Below are positions 1 through 7,705 of a stretch of 64,000 bases of DNA, piece after piece. The DNA is from Anaerolineae bacterium (GTDB lineage Bacteria > Chloroflexota > Anaerolineae > DUEN01): positions 119,142 through 183,141 of the forward strand of contig JANXBS010000007.1 of the NCBI GenBank assembly GCA_025060615.1. Direction: 5' to 3'. The notes beneath the pieces are model-generated. The model saw only the letters and a program-made list of their open reading frames with translations. It had not been told where the DNA came from and made no database searches. The position numbers were made by a program, and so were the translations under genes. The stretch's first letter is position 1. Each line of letters begins with the position of its first letter.

Positions 1-605
1 TGGCGTGCCTGTCGTCGCTCGATCTCTTGGAACACCTCGCGCAGAGGCCATGGAGGGCGGCATCGCTCAGCCAGATGATTAATCTGCTGAATTACCTGGA
101 AGGGGATATGCATCTCCGCATGGCGGATAAGGGCCCGGAACAGCTCGGCAGCGGCCTGCGCATCGGCCAGGGCGCGATGAGCCGTGCTAAGCTTGACGTT
201 TAGGAACTCGGCCAGCGCGCTGAGAGCATAGCTTTTTTGGCGGGGCAAGACGATAGCAGCTAGGGTGAAGGTATCCACCGTCGGATTGCGCGTGAGGAAG
301 TCAGCCTGGCGAAGAAAGCTGAGATCGAAAGCAAGGTTGTGGCCGATCAGGGTGGCGTCTCCTACAAACCGGCGGAGCGAGGGCAACACCATTGGGAGGG
401 TGGGAGCGCGGCTCACCGCCGCGTTGGAGATGCCAGTAAGCTGCTCGATACGCGGGGGAATGGGGCAGCCAGGGTTGACCAGAGTAGACCAGGTCTGAAT
501 CTCCCCATCGCTCTGGAAGCGGACGACGCCGATCTCGATGATTCTATCTCGTTCCGGATCGAGCCCAGTGGTCTCCAGGTCTAGGGCAACAAAAGTAGGT
601 CTCAC
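1..605 (-). CDS. DnaQ-type 3'-5' exonuclease domain protein, probably exonuclease-helicase (DinG-like); truncated by window edge
   Basis: The reading frame opens with GTG at 605 and stays open to base 1, so only the N-terminal ~201 residues are seen. It begins MRPTFVALDLETTG, the ExoI motif of DEDDh exonucleases (Asp9, Glu11). The frame then shows GHNLAFDLSFL (ExoII) and AHRALADA (ExoIII His and Asp). These carry the metal-binding residues of the DNA polymerase III epsilon family, which removes 3' nucleotides from DNA. The segment after the exonuclease domain (near PPWPLREVFQEIE) resembles the linker of DinG-type exonuclease-helicase fusions. I infer a helicase continues beyond the left edge; a stand-alone exonuclease is the alternative. 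Confidence 0.8.
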   Translation of the reverse strand, partial: MRPTFVALDLETTGLDPERDRIIEIGVVRFQSDGEIQTWSTLVNPGCPIPPRIEQLTGISNAAVSRAPTLPMVLPSLRRFVGDATLIGHNLAFDLSFLRQADFLTRNPTVDTFTLAAIVLPRQKSYALSALAEFLNVKLSTAHRALADAQAAAELFRALIRHAEMHIPFQVIQQINHLAERCRPPWPLREVFQEIERRQAR

Positions 606-638
606 GACTTTTTTCCAATAAGGTAAGATGGCGCGGGC

Positions 639-647
639 ATTATACCA
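639..647 (-). promoter_or_regulatory. Extended -10 promoter for the exonuclease gene
   Basis: The minus strand reads TGTGGTATAAT here: a perfect -10 hexamer with an upstream TG dinucleotide (extended -10), about 35 bp before the GTG start at 605. No good -35 is visible. The same TGTGGTATAAT string precedes yebC and the gene at 17456-18457. Confidence 0.5.
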
Positions 648-683
648 CATATCATAAAAAGCCCTTTTTGAGCCATCTCATGG

Positions 684-712
684 TTGACATTCGCTGGGTT
701 CAGCGCGATACT
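684..712 (+). promoter_or_regulatory. Sigma-70 type promoter with long leader, for the secreted protein gene
   Basis: TTGACA (684-689), a 17-bp spacer and GATACT (707-712) form a strong housekeeping-type promoter. The next coding start is at 1009, so the transcript would carry a leader of about 290 nt. The 606-1008 gap holds no convincing ORF; it contains this promoter, the divergent one at 639-647 and the folded segment at 887-936. Confidence 0.5.
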
Positions 713-886
713 AAAGCAGTGTCATGTTCGGACTCTGGGAGGGTGGTGGTCTGAGTTGGTTCTAAGCGATTTCCAGGCGTAGACTGGGTCGGTCCACTGA
801 GCAGCTAGTTCATCGTCCAGGATGGTGTAGGGCATGCCCGGCGTCTACAATTCGGCCGGGTGGGGAGGGTGATCTTTTCGCAAAGA

Positions 887-936
887 GCGATGCACCACAG
901 CGAGCGGTGAAGCCTTCTCGGCTTAGAGACCATCGC
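887..936 (+). other. Possible structured RNA (compact three-way junction) in a long leader
   Basis: GCGATG (887-892) pairs with CATCGC (931-936). Inside it are two adjacent arms, CACC/GGTG (893-909) and AAGCC/GGCTT (910-924), followed by an unpaired AGAGAC. It lies in the long leader upstream of the gene at 1009. I cannot match it to a known riboswitch class, and chance folding remains possible in GC-rich DNA. Confidence 0.25.
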
Positions 937-1008
937 AGCACGGGTCGGCTTGTAGATGGATGGGCTTTGCCTGAATCAAATCACAGCTCAGACAACGGGA
1001 GGTGAAAG

Positions 1009-2028
1009 GTGCGACAACAACGGTCCCTGATATGGGTGCTCATCTTCAGCCTCTTGCTCACGTTCCTCCCGGCAGGGGGAGCCTCAGCAGCGCCCACTGG
1101 TGCTCCATCTGCGCAAGGTGAGGAACCGGTTTTTCGGCTTGAGCTCCCGCGCATCGTTGTGACGATTGACCAAGATGGGTTCCCCAGCGCCTTCGGCCTG
1201 AGCGTGGCCGACATCCAACGGATGACCGGTATGGACCTGAGCATGCTTCGCGTGCCGGCGGACACGATGCAGTTGCTTGCTCAGGCTGGCATCCAGCATT
1301 TCGAGGTGGTGATCAATGGGCAAGGCCTTTTCTTATTCGCCAACGGCAGCCCTCTGCCTTACCTCAGCTGGGATCAGGAAAGCCTAACAAATTTGGCTAG
1401 CGCAATGCAGGCTTTCCAAGTGCCCAATGCAGGGCTCATTGGGCAACTCGTGCCCTTCCTCCAGTACATCAGCATCCCTTTGGTGTTGCAGTTCCCCCTA
1501 CCAGAAGGGGCTACGGCCGTGCCTCTGCGCGATCCGGCCAATTTCTCCCTAGTACAGGTCGAGGCCGCCAAGGGTGAGGTCGCCGGGCAGCCGCCATTGA
1601 TCCTGCGCGCCACGGTGGAGGTAAATGCCGAGGGGGTTCCCACGCTGGTCGCGCGGCCTGGTGAAGGGGTCTCCATCCGCCAGATTCAGGAGGTGACAGG
1701 CTTTGATCTGAGCGGAGCGCAGGTGCCGTCCAACCTGATGGCCCAGTTGGCAAGCGGAGGAATTCAACATCTGCAACTGCAGACCCTGCCGTATGGACTG
1801 CATTTCTACATGAACGGCAAGCCGTTGCTTCGCTTGGCCTGGGATCAGGCGCATCTGGCCACGCTGGCGGATTTGCTGTCTAAGCTGACGGCCGGTCAGC
1901 CATGGGCGCCTTTGGTAGGTTTAACCTTGCCGGGCCTGCAGGCGGCCGATATCCGGTTGACGGTCCGTTTCCCATTGCCATCTGGAGCGCAGGAGCTGCC
2001 ACTGCACGAGTTTGAGGCGGCTCGATAG
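1009..2028 (+). CDS. Secreted protein with internal duplication, function unknown
   Basis: The GTG start at 1009 follows a good ribosome site (GGGAGGTG). Residues 1-27 are a clear signal peptide (basic start, hydrophobic run, cleavage after GGASA), so the protein is exported. The mature part is two related units of about 130 residues, roughly 40-178 and 195-335. Each contains a V-x-(D/R)-IQ-x-(M/V)-TG-(M/F)-DLS motif, a (D/N)xMxxLAxxGIQH motif, an FxNGxPLxxLxWDQ motif and a closing FPLPxGAxxxPL motif. I recognise no family. It is followed after 78 bp by another small membrane protein and may be co-transcribed with it. Binding or scaffolding at the envelope is possible but not shown. Confidence 0.8.
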   Translation: MRQQRSLIWVLIFSLLLTFLPAGGASAAPTGAPSAQGEEPVFRLELPRIVVTIDQDGFPSAFGLSVADIQRMTGMDLSMLRVPADTMQLLAQAGIQHFEVVINGQGLFLFANGSPLPYLSWDQESLTNLASAMQAFQVPNAGLIGQLVPFLQYISIPLVLQFPLPEGATAVPLRDPANFSLVQVEAAKGEVAGQPPLILRATVEVNAEGVPTLVARPGEGVSIRQIQEVTGFDLSGAQVPSNLMAQLASGGIQHLQLQTLPYGLHFYMNGKPLLRLAWDQAHLATLADLLSKLTAGQPWAPLVGLTLPGLQAADIRLTVRFPLPSGAQELPLHEFEAAR

Positions 2029-2106
2029 GGAACGCGCAAATAGGCTCGGTAATCGGCCAAGCCTATTGGATTTATCCTTGGATTCAAACGAAGTGGAGGA
2101 GTTATC

Positions 2107-2661
2107 ATGTTGGAGACACGACACGGTCTTCTGCGTACGATCGCCCTGATCAGCAAGGTGCTGGGCATCGTGTTTTTGGTCTTGGGCGTGATCAGCCTCA
2201 TCGCCGGTTTAACCACTGGCGGGAACATGCCCGCGATCGTAGCCTCGCTGACCAGGGTCGCTGCGCTGTTGCTCTTGATCACAGGCGTTTTCCTCTTTGT
2301 CATCCTCTACGCTGTAGGGGATATGGTTCTGGTTTTGTTAGGGATTGAGGAGAACACGCGTGCCTTACGTGAGCAGGTCGCCCGAGGCGTGGCTCCTTCC
2401 TCCGCCCGGAGCCCGGGCTCCCAGCCCACGCGGTCGGCTGGACCTACAAGCGCGCAGACCAGCGCATCCACTCCCAGCGTGACTCCCACTCCCCCGGTAG
2501 CTTCCACCCCTTCCTCAGAGGCGCCCTCCACTTCCTCGCCAGCTGCGCCATCGGAAGGGACTTCGACGTCGGATGCTGACGAGGTGGCACGTCGGGCTGC
2601 CGAGCAAGCCCGACGCGCAGCGGAGATCGCTCGCAAGTCCAGACAGCAGGGCGGCGAGTGA
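2107..2661 (+). CDS. Small membrane protein with Ser/Thr/Pro-rich linker, function unknown
   Basis: ATG at 2107 follows GGAGGAG. Two strongly hydrophobic segments (about residues 13-36 and 47-76) predict two membrane helices. Then comes a long Ser/Thr/Pro/Ala-rich low-complexity linker (about 98-155). A charged helical tail rich in Ala-Arg-Glu (VARRAAEQARRAAEIARK) closes the protein. The hydrophobic part begins with the segment LLRTIALISKVLGIVFLVLG and resembles no family I can name. A good terminator follows 39 bp after the stop, so this closes the transcription unit begun upstream. Confidence 0.7.
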   Translation: MLETRHGLLRTIALISKVLGIVFLVLGVISLIAGLTTGGNMPAIVASLTRVAALLLLITGVFLFVILYAVGDMVLVLLGIEENTRALREQVARGVAPSSARSPGSQPTRSAGPTSAQTSASTPSVTPTPPVASTPSSEAPSTSSPAAPSEGTSTSDADEVARRAAEQARRAAEIARKSRQQGGE

Positions 2662-2699
2662 TTTGAGAATAGTGCCTAGGCTGATCTAGAGTTGGTCGC

Positions 2700-2723
2700 G
2701 CCCGGCGAAGGCCGGGCTTTTTT
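2700..2723 (+). terminator. Rho-independent terminator
   Basis: A perfect 7-bp GC stem (GCCCGGC, loop GAAG, GCCGGGC) is followed directly by six T residues. Confidence 0.9.
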
Positions 2724-2731
2724 ACGTACGA

Positions 2732-2760
2732 TTGACAGGGGTCTTGAGCTATGATAACAT
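2732..2760 (+). promoter_or_regulatory. Sigma-70 type promoter for pyrG
   Basis: TTGACA (2732-2737), a 17-bp spacer and TAACAT (2755-2760) lie just after the preceding terminator and about 120 bp before the pyrG start. Confidence 0.6.
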
Positions 2761-2882
2761 GCTGACCGATCATGGGGCGCTTGCGTCGAGAAGTTTGCAA
2801 GGATCTTCATGCCCTCGTCCGATGAGAAGCCGGCTCGAAAACGTTCCGGGCTAGCCCGGGATGCTTCCCTGGTGATGAAAGG

Positions 2883-4622
2883 ATGGACCGAGTGACTAAG
2901 TACATCTTCGTGACCGGTGGTGTGGTCAGCTCGCTGGGAAAAGGTGTGACTGCCGCGTCCATTGGACGGCTCCTGAAGAGCCGTGGGCTTTCCGTCTCCA
3001 TCCAAAAGCTGGATCCGTACTTGAATGTGGACCCAGGCACCATGTCGCCATATCAGCACGGCGAGGTGTTCGTCACAGAGGACGGGGCCGAGACCGATCT
3101 GGACCTAGGACATTATGAGCGGTTTGTGGATGAGAACCTGACGAAAGCAAACAATGTGACCACAGGGCAGATCTACGCGGAGGTGATCGCCAAGGAGCGC
3201 CATGGCGATTACTTAGGCGGGACGATCCAGGTGATCCCTCACGTCACCAACGAGATCAAGCGTCGCATCGCGCTGGTGGCACGCACGACCGGCGCCGATG
3301 TCGTCATTGTGGAGGTGGGTGGCACGGTAGGTGACATCGAAGGGCTGCCTTTCCTGGAGGCCATCCGGCAGATGCGCAAGGACGTAGGACGGGAGAATAC
3401 GCTTTACATCCACGTGACGTTGCTGCCGTACATGCCGGCGACTGGAGAGCTGAAGACCAAGCCCACCCAGCACAGTGTGCGGGAGCTGAGAGGGATCGGC
3501 ATTCAGCCCGATGTGATCGTTTGCCGGTCAGACTTCCCGGTGGGTGATGGCGTGCGGGAGAAGATCGCCCTCTTCTGCGACGTAGAGAAGCGAGCGGTCA
3601 TCCCGCTGATCACGGCCGAGACCATTTACGAAGTGCCCTTGATGTTGGAAGAGGCGGGTTTGACTGACTTCCTGCTGGAACGCCTTCAGTGCCCATCTCT
3701 GAAGCGGGACCTGGAGGAGTGGCGACATCTGGTTGCGGAGATCAAACGCCCCAAGCTGGCGTTGCGGGTGGGGCTGGTCGGCAAATATGTCGAGTTGCAA
3801 GACGCCTATATCAGTGTCAAAGAGGCCCTCTCGCACGCAGGTACAGCAATTGATCGGGAGGTGGTGGTCGAGTGGATCAGCTCGGAGGACCTTGAGCGAG
3901 GGCGTGGGCTGGAGCGGTTGGAGAAGGTAGATGGGATTGTGGTCCCCGGGGGGTTTGGGTACCGGGGGATCGAAGGCAAGGTGGTAGCGGCGCGCTATGC
4001 CCGGGAGCACAAGGTTCCCTACCTGGGGCTGTGCCTGGGCATGCAGGTGATGTGCATCGAGTTCACGCGGGCGATCCTCAACTCAGATGAGCCGAACAGC
4101 ACGGAGTTTGACGTGACGACCAAATACCCGGTCATCGATCTCTTGCCTGAGCAGCGTTCCATCGTCGATCTCGGAGGCACCATGCGGCTGGGCTCGTATC
4201 CGTGTCGGCTGGTTCCGGGCACCCTAGCTTGGAAAGCGTACTGTGCCGATATAGTGCATGAACGGCATCGCCATCGCTTCGAATTTAATAATGCCTATCG
4301 GGACCTGCTGAGCGAGGCGGGGATGGTATTTAGCGGCCTCTCGCCCGATGGTCGCCTAGTGGAGATCGCCGAGATACGCGATCACCCCTGGATGTTGGGA
4401 ACGCAGTTCCATCCGGAGTTCAAGTCTCGGCCTAACGCACCTCATCCGCTGTTCCGGGAGTTCCTGAAGGCTGTAGATGCTCACCGACAGCAGCGCATAG
4501 CTATCGAAATGATCGGTGCTACGTCAGTTGACCACGACGGGGCCGATACAAGGCGGATGTGTTTGGAAGAAAGGCTTCCCTCCACGCAGCCCCCAACTGG
4601 GGAAGAAGATATTGTTGCCTGA
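2883..4622 (+). CDS. pyrG: CTP synthase
   Basis: This enzyme makes CTP from UTP, ATP and glutamine, the last step of pyrimidine nucleotide synthesis, in the cytoplasm. The N-terminal amidoligase domain (about 1-270) opens with the family motif [12 protein letters not shown] and contains the [16 protein letters not shown] block. The C-terminal class I glutaminase domain (about 295-545) has the oxyanion/nucleophile motif GLCLGMQ with Cys384, and the partners His510 and Glu512 in HPEF. The protein (579 residues) carries a C-terminal tail of roughly 35 residues that looks unconserved. The ATG at 2883 gives the canonical N-terminus. The gene has its own promoter and is followed by an independent promoter for yebC. 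Confidence 0.98.
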   Translation: MDRVTKYIFVTGGVVSSLGKGVTAASIGRLLKSRGLSVSIQKLDPYLNVDPGTMSPYQHGEVFVTEDGAETDLDLGHYERFVDENLTKANNVTTGQIYAEVIAKERHGDYLGGTIQVIPHVTNEIKRRIALVARTTGADVVIVEVGGTVGDIEGLPFLEAIRQMRKDVGRENTLYIHVTLLPYMPATGELKTKPTQHSVRELRGIGIQPDVIVCRSDFPVGDGVREKIALFCDVEKRAVIPLITAETIYEVPLMLEEAGLTDFLLERLQCPSLKRDLEEWRHLVAEIKRPKLALRVGLVGKYVELQDAYISVKEALSHAGTAIDREVVVEWISSEDLERGRGLERLEKVDGIVVPGGFGYRGIEGKVVAARYAREHKVPYLGLCLGMQVMCIEFTRAILNSDEPNSTEFDVTTKYPVIDLLPEQRSIVDLGGTMRLGSYPCRLVPGTLAWKAYCADIVHERHRHRFEFNNAYRDLLSEAGMVFSGLSPDGRLVEIAEIRDHPWMLGTQFHPEFKSRPNAPHPLFREFLKAVDAHRQQRIAIEMIGATSVDHDGADTRRMCLEERLPSTQPPTGEEDIVA

Positions 4623-4644
4623 GATCAGATTTTCTAGTCGCTTG

Positions 4645-4653
4645 TGGTATAAT
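4645..4653 (+). promoter_or_regulatory. Extended -10 promoter for the yebC-ruvC operon
   Basis: TGGTATAAT (perfect -10 at 4648-4653 with upstream TG) lies 56 bp before the yebC start. The -35 region is weak. Confidence 0.5.
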
Positions 4654-4708
4654 CTTAGCGTAATCGTTGAGCGACTTTTGATGTGGAGAAAGACTGAGGG
4701 GGTGACGG

Positions 4709-5458
4709 ATGTCCGGACATTCCAAGTGGTCCACCATCAAGCGCAAGAAAGGGGCCATGGACGCCAAGCGAGGGGCCCTTTTCACTAAGCTGGCTCGCGA
4801 GATTCAGATCGCCGCGCGCGAAGGTGCCGATCCTGAATATAACTTCAAGCTGCGACTGGCCATTGAAAAGGCGAAAGCCCATTCCATGCCCAAGGAGAAC
4901 ATCGAGCGCGCGATCCGTCGCGGCGCGGGCCTGGAGAAGGGCGAGGAGCTAATGGCGATCATGTATGAGGGATACGGGCCTGGCGGAGTGGCCATTTTGG
5001 TAGAGGCGCTAACGGACAACCGGAACCGGGCCGTGGCAGATATCCGCCGCACGTTCAGCCGTGCTGGGGGGAGCCTGGGAGAGGCGGGCAGCGTGGCCTG
5101 GCAGTTTGAGTCGAAGGGGTATATTACGGTCCCGCTGGAAGGCCAGGACCAAGACGCCCTTCTGGAGGCTGCCATCATGGCTGGAGCAGAGGATGTAGAA
5201 TTCGGCAGCGAGGTGGCGGAAGTGTATACGGCTCCTGCCGATTTGCAGGCGGTACGCGAGGCGTTTGAGCTGCGGGGCATCCCGGTGGAATCGGCCGAGC
5301 TGATCTGGAAGCCGATCAACCTGATCTCATTGGGCCCCAAGGAGACCCTGCAGAACATGGCTCTGATCGAGGCACTCGAAGAACTGGAAGACGTCTCGCG
5401 CGTCTTCTCCAACCTGGACATCTCCGAGGAAGCCGTCGCAGAGTACGTGGCGGCATAA
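4709..5458 (+). CDS. yebC: YebC/PmpR family DNA-binding protein
   Basis: The protein starts with the family signature MSGHSKWSTIKRKKG and keeps the three-domain YebC length (249 residues). Members bind DNA and act as transcriptional regulators; some relatives (including TACO1) relieve ribosome stalling on proline-rich stretches. The ATG at 4709 follows GGGGGTG. It is the first gene of a rightward cluster with ruvC, a response regulator and ruvA. The yebC-ruvC association is widely conserved in bacteria, so gene order alone supports both calls. Confidence 0.97.
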   Translation: MSGHSKWSTIKRKKGAMDAKRGALFTKLAREIQIAAREGADPEYNFKLRLAIEKAKAHSMPKENIERAIRRGAGLEKGEELMAIMYEGYGPGGVAILVEALTDNRNRAVADIRRTFSRAGGSLGEAGSVAWQFESKGYITVPLEGQDQDALLEAAIMAGAEDVEFGSEVAEVYTAPADLQAVREAFELRGIPVESAELIWKPINLISLGPKETLQNMALIEALEELEDVSRVFSNLDISEEAVAEYVAA

Positions 5459-5492
5459 AAAGCGCCTCCGGTCGGCGGAAGGGTATGACCTG

Positions 5493-6005
5493 GTGGTGGT
5501 GTTGGGGGTTGATCCAGGTACGGCGATCACGGGTTATGGCGTGGTCAGGGCTGACGGCGATCGCTTATCCCTGATGGCTTATGGCGCGATCACCACATCG
5601 CCCAGCCAGTCGTTACCTGAGCGGCTACTGGCCATCCACCACCTATTGTTGACGCTGATCGAGTCCTACCAACCCCAGGCGATGGCTGTCGAGGAGGTGT
5701 TCTTCGGGCGTAATGTGCGGACAGCGATTGCGGTAGGACATGCGCGAGGTGTCGTGTTATTGGCCGCTGCTCAGACAGGTCTCCCGGTTTTCACCTATAC
5801 GCCGACGGCTGTCAAACAGGCGATCGTCGGATACGGAAGGGCTGATAAGCATCAGGTGCAGGAGATGATCCGCATGCTCCTGGCGCTGTCCGAGGTTCCA
5901 CAGCCAGATGATGTGGCCGATGCTGTGGCGATCGCCATTTGTCATATCTATACATCCCAATTGAACAGATGGATCGCGGCTGCCGATACAAAACATAGCA
6001 CCTAA
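5493..6005 (+). CDS. ruvC: Holliday junction resolvase RuvC
   Basis: RuvC cuts four-way DNA junctions symmetrically at the end of homologous recombination, working with the RuvAB motor. The RNase H-like fold is recognisable from VLGVDPGTAITGYG (Asp7), the acidic pair in AVEEVFF (Glu67/Glu68) and the closing DDVADAVAIAICH (Asp140, Asp143), which supply the metal-binding carboxylates. The length (170 residues) is normal. The start is a GTG within a short run of GTG codons; 5493 gives the standard N-terminus. It lies 34 bp after yebC and 59 bp before a response regulator. Confidence 0.97.
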   Translation: MVVLGVDPGTAITGYGVVRADGDRLSLMAYGAITTSPSQSLPERLLAIHHLLLTLIESYQPQAMAVEEVFFGRNVRTAIAVGHARGVVLLAAAQTGLPVFTYTPTAVKQAIVGYGRADKHQVQEMIRMLLALSEVPQPDDVADAVAIAICHIYTSQLNRWIAAADTKHST

Positions 6006-6064
6006 GTTGGCTCACATCTATAAATGCGTTCGCTGCCTTTGCAGCGCGCAATGGAGAGGGTTCC

Positions 6065-6805
6065 ATGGCAGTACAGGGGAAAGTCACCGAGTCTGCCTTA
6101 CCCCCTGCAGAGAAGAAATCGTATCGTATCCTTCTTGCGGAAGATGAGGCACCCTTGCGCAACTTGCTGAAGCTCTCGCTGGAAAGCGCCGGATATCAGG
6201 TGTTCCCGGCAGAGGACGGTCAGCAGGCTGTAGACCTTTTCGAGATGCAGCCAGTGGACTTGGTGATTTTGGATATCATGATGCCACGGCTAGACGGCTT
6301 TAGTGTCTGTCGTCACATTCGTAGGCGATCAGACGTCCCTATCATCATGCTAACTGCATTGGGCAATACCGATGACCTAGTACACGGGTTCGAGCTAGGC
6401 GCCGATGATTACATCGCCAAGCCTTTCACGTTTCGAGAGGTAGAGGCTCGCATTCAGGCGATTTTGCGGCGGGTGGAGTGGAGCCAGCACAAGCTCACCC
6501 CGCAGGTCATCTCCATTGGCCGGGTGAAGATTGACGCCGAATCCCATGAGGTATTCGTGGATGGCGAGTCGCGCCATCTGACCCCCATCGAGTTCCAACT
6601 GTTATACTACCTCATGTCACATGCAGGCCAGACGATCCCTAAGGCCACGTTGTTCGAACAAGTGTGGGGATATGAGTTCGTGGGGGGAACCAATCTGGTG
6701 GAAGTGGGCATTCGCCGGCTGCGGGAGAAGATCGAGGAAGACCCGTCTAGACCAACCCACATTCTCACCACGCGAGGGGTAGGCTATCGCTTCCGAGAGC
6801 CCTGA
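6065..6805 (+). CDS. OmpR/PhoB-family response regulator
   Basis: A receiver domain (about 20-137) is followed by a winged-helix DNA-binding domain (about 145-245). The receiver has the acidic pocket AEDE, phosphoacceptor Asp70 in VILDIMMPRLDG, Thr in MLTAL and Lys119 in the KPF motif, so it looks phosphorylatable. The winged helix has the usual LTPIEFQLLYYL and TTRGVGYRF segments. It would bind direct-repeat DNA when phosphorylated by a histidine kinase, but no kinase is adjacent. Its position between ruvC and ruvA is unusual. Its stop overlaps the ruvA start (TGATG at 6803-6807), implying translational coupling. The ATG at 6065 follows GGAGAGGG. Confidence 0.93.
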   Translation: MAVQGKVTESALPPAEKKSYRILLAEDEAPLRNLLKLSLESAGYQVFPAEDGQQAVDLFEMQPVDLVILDIMMPRLDGFSVCRHIRRRSDVPIIMLTALGNTDDLVHGFELGADDYIAKPFTFREVEARIQAILRRVEWSQHKLTPQVISIGRVKIDAESHEVFVDGESRHLTPIEFQLLYYLMSHAGQTIPKATLFEQVWGYEFVGGTNLVEVGIRRLREKIEEDPSRPTHILTTRGVGYRFREP

Positions 6806-7377
6806 TGATCGCCTGGCTGGAAGGCCGCGTATTGGGACGTGGCAAAGACTACTTGATCATCCAGGTAGGGGGCATGGGCTTTAAGGCCTTTGCCCCCGCT
6901 CCGCTTTTAGCACAGGCAAGGGTGGGTGAGATGGTGACCGTCCACACCCACCTGCACATCCGGGAGAACGAGTTAGCCTTGTTCGCCTTCTCCAGCGAGG
7001 AGGAGCTGGCCATGTTCGAGCTCCTCATCACCGTTTCTGGAGTGGGCCCGCGCACGGCGTTGGCTGCGCTCTCAGCTATGGCGGTGGATTCGCTGCGAAT
7101 GGCCATCACCCAGGAGCAGCCAGAGCTGTTAGCCCGCATCCCAGGAATTGGCAAGCGTACGGCCCAGAAGATCGTGATGGAGCTCAAAGACAAGCTGCCG
7201 GCCGTTGAGATACCTGAAGGGCTGGCCACCCTGACCGAGGCGGACCTCCAAGTCGTGGATGCGCTGACCGCGCTCGGATACAGCGTGGTCGAGGCGCAGC
7301 GAGCCGTTCAGCGGTTACCGCGCGAGGTGACTGACGTCGAAGAGCGGTTGCGGATGGCGCTGGCCAGCTTTGCCTGA
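6805..7377 (+). CDS. ruvA: Holliday junction branch migration protein RuvA
   Basis: RuvA binds four-way junctions and loads the RuvB ATPase. The protein begins MIAWLEGRVLGRGKDYLIIQ (OB-fold domain I). It then shows the two helix-hairpin-helix motifs in domain II (TVSGVGPRTALAAL and RIPGIGKRTAQKIV) and a short C-terminal RuvB-contacting domain (ALTALGYSVVEAQRAV). The length of 190 residues is typical. The start overlaps the stop of the upstream response regulator by one base. ruvB is not next to it; the operon ends here and a new promoter follows within 10 bp. Confidence 0.97.
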   Translation: MIAWLEGRVLGRGKDYLIIQVGGMGFKAFAPAPLLAQARVGEMVTVHTHLHIRENELALFAFSSEEELAMFELLITVSGVGPRTALAALSAMAVDSLRMAITQEQPELLARIPGIGKRTAQKIVMELKDKLPAVEIPEGLATLTEADLQVVDALTALGYSVVEAQRAVQRLPREVTDVEERLRMALASFA

Positions 7378-7383
7378 TCGCCT

Positions 7384-7412
7384 TTGACAAAACGCCATCC
7401 CTGTGCTAGCAT
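7384..7412 (+). promoter_or_regulatory. Sigma-70 type promoter of the SAM-cycle operon
   Basis: A perfect TTGACA (7384-7389), a 17-bp spacer and TAGCAT (7407-7412) place the transcript start near 7419, about 20 nt before the SAM riboswitch. Confidence 0.75.
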
Positions 7413-7438
7413 GTCCGCACTTCAAGTGAATAGGGGTA

Positions 7439-7638
7439 CTCTTATCCAGAGGGGGGGAGGGACCGGCCCAATGAACCCCCGGCAACCAGTCTGATAAGGA
7501 GGGAAGCGGAGATTAGAGGTTAGAACACGAGCCTTGCCATCTCGTCGTCTCTCCTCTCCAGTCTCCGATTCCCAACCCTGAGACCAGGTGCCAATTCCGG
7601 CAGGCGGCCTTCGTGGGGCTTGACCTGAAAGATGAGAG
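7439..7638 (+). promoter_or_regulatory. SAM-I (S-box) riboswitch with enlarged P3 arm
   Basis: The conserved S-box core is present in order: CTCTTATC, then GGAGGGACCGGCCCAATGAA, then CCGGCAACC, GGTGCCAATTCC (7587-7598) and GAAAGATGAGAG. Outer stem P1 is CTCTTATC (7439-7446) with GATGAGAG (7631-7638). Between GCAACC and GGTGCC lie about 99 nt instead of the usual short P3. This insert folds as a long hairpin (7508-7519 with 7553-7566). SAM-I RNAs repress sulfur and methionine genes when SAM binds. Every downstream gene except the adjoining MTase handles SAM or its products, matching the ligand. Confidence 0.93.
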
Positions 7639-7705
7639 GGGCTTTTTTCATTGCGCTCTCATCGGGGCGCATTTTTTGTGCCCGAAGCAAGCTCAGGGGG
7701 AGGGT

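Noticed and set aside
7665..7683. SAM riboswitch intrinsic terminator
   Set aside because: GGGCGCA/TGTGCCC can pair, but the T run lies in its loop and not after the stem, so it cannot act as a standard terminator.
7613..7705. Upstream start for mtnA
   Set aside because: The frame is open, but these codons lie in the riboswitch and its platform; the strong ribosome site supports GTG 7706.
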